From: Nitrospirota bacterium
GTDB taxonomy: Bacteria > Nitrospirota > Thermodesulfovibrionia > Thermodesulfovibrionales > JdFR-85
Length of the DNA: 6,506 nt
Reading direction: 5' to 3'
Assembly: GCA_013151785.1 (NCBI GenBank)
Contig: JAADHP010000191.1
Location: 1 to 6,506, forward strand
Shown piece by piece: positions 1 to 6,446 of this stretch; the stretch's first letter is position 1; every line of letters starts with the position of its first letter. The notes below the pieces were generated by a model. It was not told where the DNA came from. It saw only the letters and a list, made by a program, of their open reading frames with translations, and did not search any database. The position numbers and the translations under genes were made by a program.

Positions 1-2
1 TC

Positions 3-71
3 TGGGGACCCCTATTCTCGACGTGCATCCATGCACGTCTCCGAGGGAATTTTGCGATTCCGGGGTCCCCA
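3..71. repeat. Palindromic intergenic repeat with nested hairpins
   Basis: A 10-base arm at 3-12 (TGGGGACCCC) is the exact reverse complement of 62-71. Inside it, 20-39 is a perfect 9-base stem (GACGTGCAT / ATGCACGTC) with a 2-base CC loop, and 46-50 pairs with 57-61 (GGAAT / ATTCC). The whole could form a cruciform in DNA or a branched RNA. No stretch here resembles a protein, and no transposase is present. Compact GC-rich palindromes between genes are typical of REP/BIME-like or MITE-like repeats, but whether this one is repeated elsewhere in the genome cannot be seen from one copy. The element may continue to the left of the window. Confidence 0.55.
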
Positions 72-91
72 AAAATCCCTGATTTTTGGGG
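67..91. other. Perfect 11-bp hairpin (3-base loop)
   Basis: CCCCAAAAATC at 67-77 is the exact reverse complement of GATTTTTGGGG at 81-91, with loop CCT. Bases 67-71 are shared with the right arm of the preceding palindrome, so the two structures exclude each other. A further GGGG (88-91) / CCCC (96-99) pairing with loop TTGT is also possible. It could act as a terminator for a gene to the left, but the T-run lies inside the stem and is followed by GGGG, so it is not a classical rho-independent terminator. It is more likely part of the same repeat element. Confidence 0.55.
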
Positions 92-100
92 TTGTCCCCC

Positions 101-274
101 TCCTGGTGAATCTTATGCAAAATTCAAAACCCTTCAGACTCTACCATACCACTACTTTCAGATATCCACTGTTATTCTTACAGCTGGATTTGGGTCTAAT
201 ATAAATAAAAAATCAACAATTCTATATATTATAGCATCTATAACCACCTTATTTTCAAACAAATTTTACCCCCC
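101..274. other. AT-rich non-coding stretch upstream of smc
   Basis: No reading frame here looks like a protein. The stretch from about 195 to 270 is very AT-rich (TAATATAAATAAAA, CTATATATTATAG), which is usual upstream of a promoter. Secondary -10-like hexamers occur (TATATT, TATAAA), but none has a well-placed -35 box. No riboswitch, tRNA or clear operator was recognised. Confidence 0.5.
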
Positions 275-304
275 TTGTCAGCCCTCCCTGCTTGCAGTTA
301 TAAT
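275..304 (+). promoter_or_regulatory. Sigma70-type promoter of the smc operon
   Basis: TTGTCA at 275-280 matches the -35 consensus TTGACA at five of six positions. TATAAT at 299-304 is a perfect -10 box, and the spacer is 18 bases. Transcription would be expected to start about 6-8 bases after 304, i.e. around 311-312, on or beside the A of the smc ATG. This is the only well-formed promoter I found in front of the four-gene cluster. The call is from sequence alone; a start mapped experimentally could lie elsewhere. Confidence 0.6.
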
Positions 305-311
305 TTCAGTT

Positions 312-3300
312 ATGAAGATCGAACGATTAGAACTCAATGGTTTTAAATCCTTTGCTGAAAAAACCACCTTTATTTTCCATCCTGGCATCACCTGTATTGT
401 AGGCCCAAACGGCTGTGGCAAGAGCAACATTGTTGATGCAGTAAGATGGGTGCTTGGAGAGCAGTCAGCCAAGACCCTGAGGGGTGGCAAGATGGATGAG
501 GTAATTTTCAATGGCTCCCAGAACCGAAAACCAAAGGGAATGGCCGAGGTAACCCTTTACATTGCCTTCCCCGATGGTCAGGACAATGGAGATAAAGGCA
601 AACGTATTGTCACTGTTACCCGCCGCCTCTACCGTTCAGGAGAGAGCGAATACCTGATAAACAAGAATATATGTCGTTTGAAGGATATTCGCGAAATGTT
701 TCTTGATACGGGGCTTGAGATGAAACGGTATTCCATACTCGAGCAGGGTAGCATTGGCGAGTTGATAAACGCCAAACCACAGGACAGACGATTCCTTATC
801 GAAGAGATAGCCGGTGTTATGAAATACAAGGCCAGAAAAACAGAGGCCCTTGCCAAGCTTGAATCTTCGCGTCTCAACCTGCAGCGCATATCCGATATAC
901 TCTCCGAGGTGAAAAGACAGAGAAACTCCTTAGACAGACAGGCAAAGAAGGCTGCCCGTTATAAAAAGCTTCTTGACCAGCTTAAAGAACTTGAACTCAG
1001 GGTTTCAAAAACCGACTTCAACAATCTGAAACTGAAACTTCAGTCCATGGAAGACAGCATAAACCAGCTCAAGGGCACAGAGGCAGAAAAAAGAAAGATC
1101 CAGAGCCAGTTAGAGGCAGAGATTGAGGTATCCAGGATAGAGATCATTGAAAAGGAAAAACAATTAGAGGCCTCTTCTCAAAGACTTGAGAGGATTGAAA
1201 GGGAGATAGGTGATTCAGAACGCATTGCAGCTATTATCAGGAAAGACATGGAGTATACAAAAAACACGATACAGACATTGAAGGCACAGATAGAGGAATC
1301 CGAAGTACTGATCAAAGAAAAAGAAGCGGAACTTGCATCTCTTAGTGGTAAAGATAGCGAAATAAAAAGAGAGATTGCACAGCTTGAAGAGACGCTACGC
1401 TCCCAGGAAGAGGAGATCAGAGATCATCAACGCTCATTGAAAGAGATCGAGGACTCCATTAAAGAGAAACGACGGGAGATCTTCAGGGTCTCTGATTCTA
1501 TTGGAGAGTTGAAGAATCTGTTGCACCGGCATGAGGCAACCCTTGAAGGAACAAAAAAGAGGGCCGAACTGTGTAAAAGAGAGCTTGATGAGGCCTACAG
1601 ACGATTGGAAGAGCTAAAGGAACAGTCTGCTCAATTAAAAAGGCTCTTACTGGAAAAGGAAGACCTTTTAAAGAAATACAGGACCGAGAGAAACAATCTC
1701 AACAACGAATTATCCCAGAAGAAGTCCCTCTTAAATGATCTGTACAGAGAGAAAAACAGCCTGAGAGAAGAGATTCTCTCTCTACAATCAAGGGCCCGGG
1801 CATTAAATGATATGATTACCTCTGGAAAGGAACAGGAGATATTGAAATCGTCAGGAGTTGACATCCTTACCACCCTGTCAGAGGTCATAGAGGTTGATCC
1901 CTCTTACGATGTGGCAGTGGAAGCAGCCCTGTCTGACAGACTCAAAGGTTTTATGCTTTCCTCAGCTGAAGAGCTAAAAAAGGCCATTGATATTATAAAT
2001 TCCAGGAATCTACCACGCCATGTCTTTATATATAACAGAGACGGCGCCTCCTCCTTTTCAGGCACAGAGGTTCAAGAACTTACATCTTTAAGTTCCATCG
2101 TATCGAGTACCGAAACATTCAAGCCAGTTGTGGATGCACTACTGAACAATTATTACCTGGTAGAGGATATCGACAGGGCGTTAGAGATATTCCAAAACAA
2201 CTCCTACGATAAACCTGTAAGACTGGTAACACTCGGAGGCGAGGTTATTGAAACAGAGGGTGTAATCATTGCAGGAAAAGGAACAGGGATACTACGCACA
2301 AGAAGGGAATTGAAGGCCATCGAAAAAACCGTAGATGAGAAAAACAGGAAAGTCGGTTCTGTTGAGGCGGAAATAGAGAATATCACAGGCGAGATAGATA
2401 GAATAAAGGATGCCCTTAAATCTGTAGAAGAGGCAATAATAGCAACCGACAGGGAGCTTTCCCTACAGAGGGCTACTGAAAAGAGATTATCTGAAGATAT
2501 AGAAAGATTCTCCCAGAAGTCAGAGAATCTACAGATCGAATTAGAGCAGCTGTCTGTAGAATCCGATGATATGGAACAGCAGATTATAGAGCTGGAGCAA
2601 AACATATCACATAAGAGTTCCCAGAGGAAATCGCTGGAAGAATCCCTGGAAAGCATGCAGTCAGCCCTTGCAGAATACAGAGAGAGAATGGATGAAAAAC
2701 TACAATCCCTGTCAGAGATCAAGATAAGACTGAAAGGCCTTACAGAACGTCTTGATTCCTACAACAGAGAGAGAAAACGCCTTAAAGAGGAGATCATTCA
2801 GCTTTCAAAACGTAAAGAATCGAACCTTTCAGATATCTCAGCAAAAGAATCATTGATAAAGGAGAAATCAATAGAGGCTGAAAAAACAGAAAATAAATTA
2901 AAGAATTTAGTAGAAAATGCCGATAAAATAAGAAAAGAGATTGTCTCAATGAGAGAGGATATCCAATTGGTCAAGAACAACCTGGCAGAAAAAGAGGACG
3001 TACTGAGAAAGATGAGGCAGGATATCGAAGAGATTAAAGAAGCTCTTCACAGGAACGAACTTCAGTGGACAGAACATTCCATGAAGATGGATGCACTGCG
3101 CGAAACGATTAATGAAAAATACAACATTGATATTGAAGATGATCAGATAGAGCCTTCCATCAACTATGAAGAGGACAGGGAAAACCTGAATCAAATAAAA
3201 GAAAAGATCCAGTCCATGGGACAGGTGAACATAGGTGCCCTTGACGAATTTAATGAACTGAATGAGCGGTATGAATTCTTACAGAGACAGCATGATGATA

Positions 3301-3815
3301 TAGTGCAATCCATAGACGAACTGGAAGAGGCAATTCGAAGGATTAACAGAACAACCAGGAAGATGCTATCAGAGGCATATGAGGCATTAAACAATAAATT
3401 CAACGAGGTCTTCCAGCGGCTCTTTGACGGCGGAAGCGCAGAGCTTCGTCTGACAGATGAAAACAATATCCTTGAATCAGGCATTGATGTTATTGTAAGA
3501 CCTCCTGGGAAAAGACTCCAGAATATCTCTCTGCTCTCAGGTGGAGAGAAGGCACTGGCTGCGCTCTCATTGATGTTTGCAGGTTTCCTGCTCAAGCCAA
3601 CACCCCTATGTATTCTTGACGAGGCTGATGCCCCTCTTGATGAAAGCAACACTGTAAGATTTCGTACCATGATAAAAGAACTCTCTGAAGAGATACAGTT
3701 CATTGTTATCACACATAACAAGATCACCATGGAGATGGCAGATTATCTCTATGGAATAACCATGGATGAACCAGGAGTCTCCAAGGTCCTATCCATGGAA
3801 TTTGCTGAGGGATAA
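312..3815 (+). CDS. smc: Chromosome segregation protein SMC (condensin ATPase)
   Basis: An SMC protein of 1167 residues, the usual bacterial size. SMC dimers form a ring with ScpA and ScpB and use ATP to extrude DNA loops, compacting and separating sister chromosomes on the nucleoid. The N-terminal head has the start motif MKIERLELNGFKSF, Walker A GPNGCGKSN (31-39), the R-loop with Arg57 (LRGGKMDEV) and the Q-loop Gln145 (EQG). A long coiled coil (about 170-500) leads to a hinge (about 515-656), and a second coiled coil (about 660-1010) returns to the C-terminal head. That head has the signature LSGGEK (1075-1080), Walker B CILDEAD with catalytic Glu1104, and His1135 in ITHNK. All ATPase motifs are intact, with no frameshift. 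The start is fixed by family alignment; no Shine-Dalgarno sequence precedes it and the -10 box lies 7 bases upstream, implying a leaderless transcript. pilZ follows after 2 bases. ScpA/ScpB are not in the window. Confidence 0.98.
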   Translation: MKIERLELNGFKSFAEKTTFIFHPGITCIVGPNGCGKSNIVDAVRWVLGEQSAKTLRGGKMDEVIFNGSQNRKPKGMAEVTLYIAFPDGQDNGDKGKRIVTVTRRLYRSGESEYLINKNICRLKDIREMFLDTGLEMKRYSILEQGSIGELINAKPQDRRFLIEEIAGVMKYKARKTEALAKLESSRLNLQRISDILSEVKRQRNSLDRQAKKAARYKKLLDQLKELELRVSKTDFNNLKLKLQSMEDSINQLKGTEAEKRKIQSQLEAEIEVSRIEIIEKEKQLEASSQRLERIEREIGDSERIAAIIRKDMEYTKNTIQTLKAQIEESEVLIKEKEAELASLSGKDSEIKREIAQLEETLRSQEEEIRDHQRSLKEIEDSIKEKRREIFRVSDSIGELKNLLHRHEATLEGTKKRAELCKRELDEAYRRLEELKEQSAQLKRLLLEKEDLLKKYRTERNNLNNELSQKKSLLNDLYREKNSLREEILSLQSRARALNDMITSGKEQEILKSSGVDILTTLSEVIEVDPSYDVAVEAALSDRLKGFMLSSAEELKKAIDIINSRNLPRHVFIYNRDGASSFSGTEVQELTSLSSIVSSTETFKPVVDALLNNYYLVEDIDRALEIFQNNSYDKPVRLVTLGGEVIETEGVIIAGKGTGILRTRRELKAIEKTVDEKNRKVGSVEAEIENITGEIDRIKDALKSVEEAIIATDRELSLQRATEKRLSEDIERFSQKSENLQIELEQLSVESDDMEQQIIELEQNISHKSSQRKSLEESLESMQSALAEYRERMDEKLQSLSEIKIRLKGLTERLDSYNRERKRLKEEIIQLSKRKESNLSDISAKESLIKEKSIEAEKTENKLKNLVENADKIRKEIVSMREDIQLVKNNLAEKEDVLRKMRQDIEEIKEALHRNELQWTEHSMKMDALRETINEKYNIDIEDDQIEPSINYEEDRENLNQIKEKIQSMGQVNIGALDEFNELNERYEFLQRQHDDIVQSIDELEEAIRRINRTTRKMLSEAYEALNNKFNEVFQRLFDGGSAELRLTDENNILESGIDVIVRPPGKRLQNISLLSGGEKALAALSLMFAGFLLKPTPLCILDEADAPLDESNTVRFRTMIKELSEEIQFIVITHNKITMEMADYLYGITMDEPGVSKVLSMEFAEG
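3807..3810 (+). promoter_or_regulatory. Ribosome binding site of pilZ gene, inside smc end
   Basis: GAGG lies 7 bases before the ATG at 3818 and overlaps the last smc codons. This is the clearest Shine-Dalgarno sequence among the four genes, and it fixes the pilZ start. Its place within smc suggests that ribosomes finishing smc can reinitiate on the next gene. Confidence 0.6.
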
Positions 3816-3817
3816 GT

Positions 3818-4168
3818 ATGGAAAGAAGAAGATTCCAGAGGTTCAATGTAAACGGCAGGATACGCGGAGAAATCATTTCAAGTTCGGACGTGGAACTCCA
3901 GGATATAAGCCCTGGCGGCGTCAGATTCTTGACCACCAGGAGAATGAATCCGAACTCAAATTGCACATTTACACTGAATTTTAATGGAAAGAAAATCTCA
4001 GTAAATGCAACGGTTGTGAGATCCATGCTAAAAGGTACAAAGAAGGTTAATAATGATTACCTCCCCATATACGAGGTGGCCCTGGAGTTTAACAATATTG
4101 ACGAAATACGGGATGATATAGAAACAATCATCCAGGAACTTCTCAGTGAAAAGATAACAATCAAATGA
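3818..4168 (+). CDS. Stand-alone PilZ-domain protein (probable c-di-GMP receptor)
   Basis: A single-domain PilZ protein of 116 residues, the normal size for the minimal fold. PilZ domains bind cyclic di-GMP and pass the signal to a partner by changing shape; the family includes regulators of motility, polysaccharide export and pili. Both ligand motifs are present: RxxxR at Arg4-Arg8 (ERRRFQRF) and DxSxxG at Asp29-Ser31-Gly34 (DISPGG), followed by alternating beta-strand sequence and a C-terminal acidic helix (about 94-116). Binding of c-di-GMP is therefore likely, though untested. There is no signal peptide or membrane segment, so it should be cytosolic. It begins 2 bases after smc and its TGA overlaps the next ATG, so it is almost certainly co-transcribed with smc. 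The output partner is unknown; the sequence names none. Confidence 0.9.
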   Translation: MERRRFQRFNVNGRIRGEIISSSDVELQDISPGGVRFLTTRRMNPNSNCTFTLNFNGKKISVNATVVRSMLKGTKKVNNDYLPIYEVALEFNNIDEIRDDIETIIQELLSEKITIK

Positions 4169-5520
4169 TTTCCAGACTGGATTCCCTATTGGGGGAACAA
4201 CAGGTCAGCACCAGAGAGGCGGACTTATTATGTTACGGGTTTGATGCATCACAAATAAAAGGGACGCCCGTAGCTGTAACATGGCCTGAAACCATTAATG
4301 ACATTGTAAAGATTTCAAGATTTTCTTACGATCATGATATTGCCTTATTGCCCCGCGGTGCAGGAACAGCCACCACTGGTTCTTCAGTACCTCCGCAGGG
4401 AGCCATTGTGGTCTCCCTTGAAAGGATGCACGATATTGATGAACTCAATATAGAAGATCAGTATGTTGTCGTTCAGCCAGGTATTATAAATGGTGCTTTA
4501 CAGAAGGAGCTTTCAAGACACGGTTATTTTTATCCTCCTGATCCCTCAAGCCTCAACTTCTGCACCATTGGTGGCAACGTGGCAACCAATGCAGGCGGAC
4601 CCCGGGCAATAAAATACGGTGTCACCCGGAATTATGTCAAGGAATTAGAGGCGGTTCTGCCTGATGGCAGAATTATAAGAACAGGGGCTAAAACAATAAA
4701 GTCTGTTGTGGGATACGACATAAAGGACCTGCTCGTCGGCTCCGAGGGAACCCTTGCCATAATTGCACGGATTACCCTGTCAATTCTTCCAGAGCCGGAA
4801 ACCATTGTCACGCTTCTTGCAACATTTACTGACCTTGAACCCTCGGGCAAGGCAGTGTTTAAGATTATCTCCTCCGGCATTGTACCCCGCTGTCTTGAGT
4901 TCATGGACAGGGAGGCAATCAAAGTGGTGGAATCCTATTCTCCTACAGGACTCTCAGATTCTGAATCACTATTGATTATCGAGCTTGATGGAGATGTCAA
5001 ATCCGTGCAAAGAGACTCTGAAAGGGTGGTCAGGATTATTCACACGCTGAAAGGTGAGGTAAAGGTTGCAGAGGATAGTATCTCAAGGGAGCGCATCTGG
5101 AAGGCAAGACGCGCAATACCTGCTGCACTGTTCAGCATTGCCGATACAAAGATCAACGAGGATATTGTTGTTCCCAGATCACAGATACCGGAAATGATAG
5201 TCTTCCTGAGAAGGCTCTCTGAAGAGTCGGGCATATCGATTGTGAGCTTTGGACATGCAGGCGATGGTAACATCCATGTCAATATCATGGTCAACAGAGA
5301 AGATGAAGAGAGATATACTACTGCAAAGGCGCTGGTTAAAAGGATATTTGAAAAGACACTGAGCCTGGGTGGAACCATATCAGGTGAACACGGCATTGGA
5401 ATTACAAAGGCGGAGTATATCAATATGGAGATAGGCCATAACGAAATGGATCTTATGCGAGGGATAAAGCGTCTCTTTGATTACAAGAATCTTTTAAACC
5501 CGGGCAAGATATTTCCATGA
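4165..5520 (+). CDS. glcD: FAD-binding 2-hydroxyacid dehydrogenase, GlcD / D-lactate dehydrogenase type
   Basis: A flavoprotein of the VAO/PCMH superfamily, 451 residues, close to the usual length for GlcD and bacterial D-lactate dehydrogenases. It should oxidise a 2-hydroxyacid such as glycolate or D-lactate to the 2-oxoacid and pass electrons on towards quinones. The FAD-binding domain (about 35-210) shows PRGAGT (63-68), DPSS (126-129), IGGNVATNAGG (135-145), YGVT (151-154) and GYDIKDLLVGSEGTLA (183-198). The C-terminal domain has GHAGDGNIHVN (363-373) and GEHGIG (407-412); His364, His371 and Glu408 match the metal and substrate site known in this family. It ends with LNPGKIFP. The start shares ATGA with the pilZ stop and has no clear Shine-Dalgarno sequence, suggesting coupling. 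The usual partner GlcF, an iron-sulphur protein, is not adjacent. The exact substrate cannot be read from sequence, so the symbol is by family resemblance. Confidence 0.9.
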   Translation: MISRLDSLLGEQQVSTREADLLCYGFDASQIKGTPVAVTWPETINDIVKISRFSYDHDIALLPRGAGTATTGSSVPPQGAIVVSLERMHDIDELNIEDQYVVVQPGIINGALQKELSRHGYFYPPDPSSLNFCTIGGNVATNAGGPRAIKYGVTRNYVKELEAVLPDGRIIRTGAKTIKSVVGYDIKDLLVGSEGTLAIIARITLSILPEPETIVTLLATFTDLEPSGKAVFKIISSGIVPRCLEFMDREAIKVVESYSPTGLSDSESLLIIELDGDVKSVQRDSERVVRIIHTLKGEVKVAEDSISRERIWKARRAIPAALFSIADTKINEDIVVPRSQIPEMIVFLRRLSEESGISIVSFGHAGDGNIHVNIMVNREDEERYTTAKALVKRIFEKTLSLGGTISGEHGIGITKAEYINMEIGHNEMDLMRGIKRLFDYKNLLNPGKIFP

Positions 5521-6239
5521 TTCTACTACTAATGCAACCCCTTCTTTATGCAACCACATTCTTCTGGCAGAAGGGTATATTCATAGCAATCCTTGCCCAG
5601 ACAGGGTATATGATATACAGAGGTCTTACACTGGGACGGATCCCTCTGATAGGACTCCACGATACGCTGCTCTTTCTCTCTCTCTGCACAGCAGTGCTTT
5701 CCATTCCCTTTATGGGAAGATTAAGGAAACAGAAGGAATTCTTTCTCTATATTGCCTCCTTATCAGTAGTATTTTCTTCGATAGGTATACTTATGAAACC
5801 TTCAACCATGCCTCTTCCACCTGTACTTAAAACCTTCTGGTTCGAATTCCATGTTGTCTTATCCTTTCTTTCCTATGGACTTTTTGGAATTGGAGCTGTT
5901 CTGGGTATTTTATTTTTTACTTACAAAGATCCCCTGGATAAGAAACTTACAGAGGCTTTACAATACAGGACAATCCTGACAGGCTATCTTCTCTTTTCCC
6001 TCTCCATGATCTTTGGTGGCATATGGGCCTATTTTGCCTGGGGTACATACTGGTTATGGACACCAAAGGAACTCTGGACCACCCTTCTGTGGCTTACATA
6101 CACCTTGTATCTTCATCTTAGATTCAGACAGTGGTGGAGAGGTAAAGGGATAGTGATAACAGGTATGGTCGGTTATGCTATTGTACTGTTTACCTATCTT
6201 GGAGTGGGACTGCTTATGAAAAGCTCTCACTCCTTTTAA
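5517..6239 (+). CDS. ccsA: CcsA/HemX/CcmC-family cytochrome c assembly membrane protein
   Basis: An integral membrane protein of 240 residues with about seven hydrophobic segments (roughly 15-34, 45-66, 74-92, 109-135, 152-174, 187-202 and 211-233). It belongs to the haem-handling family that includes CcsA, HemX and CcmC; CcsA presents haem for attachment to apocytochrome c outside the inner membrane. His112 (WFEFHV) and the C-terminal His238 (FTYLGVGLLMKSSHSF) match the two conserved haem-ligand histidines. The tryptophan-rich motif is WGTYWLWTPKELW (175-187). Most relatives have Asp where this protein has Thr182 (WxWD), so the motif is altered. The length fits the short HemX/CcsA form, which often lies beside hemA or ccsB (resB); neither is seen here. 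The ATG at 5517 shares ATGA with the glcD stop; Met6 (5532) is an alternative start. Assignment to family is firm, role less so. Confidence 0.85.
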   Translation: MILLLMQPLLYATTFFWQKGIFIAILAQTGYMIYRGLTLGRIPLIGLHDTLLFLSLCTAVLSIPFMGRLRKQKEFFLYIASLSVVFSSIGILMKPSTMPLPPVLKTFWFEFHVVLSFLSYGLFGIGAVLGILFFTYKDPLDKKLTEALQYRTILTGYLLFSLSMIFGGIWAYFAWGTYWLWTPKELWTTLLWLTYTLYLHLRFRQWWRGKGIVITGMVGYAIVLFTYLGVGLLMKSSHSF

Positions 6240-6346
6240 CAAAATATAATCGCATTGCTGTTCAAAAAGATTTAGTAAGAAAAAAGGAAAGGCAGGGTGC
6301 TGAAGAAAAATAATGCCCACACCTTTGAAAATAGAAAGTCCTTCTG
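6240..6346. other. Purine-rich spacer after ccsA
   Basis: The stretch begins with a TATAAT at 6245-6250, but no good -35 box stands 16-18 bases before it, so I do not call a promoter. A purine-rich run (AAAAAAGGAAAGG) ends near 6292. No hairpin suitable as a terminator lies directly after the ccsA stop. Confidence 0.4.
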
Positions 6347-6373
6347 AAACAGGAGCGGCAGAGGTGGTTCATC

Positions 6374-6394
6374 ATCCCATTGATGCAATGGGAT
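6374..6394. other. Perfect 9-bp hairpin with 3-base loop
   Basis: ATCCCATTG at 6374-6382 pairs exactly with CAATGGGAT at 6386-6394 around an ATG loop. It is followed by TTTAAAA rather than a T-run, so as a plus-strand terminator it would be weak. It sits inside the larger inverted repeat. Confidence 0.5.
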
Positions 6395-6406
6395 TTAAAA
6401 TTATAA

Positions 6407-6423
6407 AAAAGCCAGAGGCTTTT
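6407..6423. terminator. Terminator-like hairpin, possibly bidirectional
   Basis: AAAAGCC (6407-6413) and GGCTTTT (6417-6423) form a perfect 7-base stem with an AGA loop. On the plus strand the stem ends in four T; on the minus strand GGC is followed by six T and then ATAATTTT, which is a better tail. It may end the smc-pilZ-glcD-ccsA transcript and, on the other strand, a gene to the right. The stem has only three G-C pairs, so strength is doubtful. An alternative hairpin, GGCT/AGCC at 6417-6428, overlaps it. Confidence 0.4.
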
Positions 6424-6446
6424 CAGCCTTCAGGTGATACAGGGGT

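Noticed and set aside
1..204. Open frame on the plus strand from base 1 to a TAA at 202-204, which might be the tail of an upstream gene
   Set aside because: Its first third is made of the palindromic repeat and the remainder is AT-rich with no protein-like pattern or recognisable motif. Another frame is also open through the same repeat, as expected for GC-rich palindromes.
2204..2722. 172-codon open frame on the minus strand inside smc
   Set aside because: It lies opposite an intact SMC coiled coil. Its serine-rich composition is what antisense of Glu/Lys/Arg-rich coding sequence gives.
3191..3730. 179-codon open frame on the minus strand inside smc
   Set aside because: It is antisense to the conserved C-terminal ATPase head, whose motifs are all intact, and shows no protein family features of its own.
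3766..3984. 72-codon plus-strand frame overlapping the end of smc and the start of pilZ
   Set aside because: The overlapping PilZ frame carries both c-di-GMP motifs and a well-spaced ribosome binding site. This frame has neither.
6245..6250. TATAAT after ccsA as a promoter
   Set aside because: No acceptable -35 box lies at 16-18 bases upstream and there is no TGn extension. The region is AT-rich enough for chance matches.
6297..6347. 16-codon frame from GTG 6297 preceded by a GGAAAGG run
   Set aside because: It is too short and featureless to support as a gene. The purine run alone is not enough evidence.
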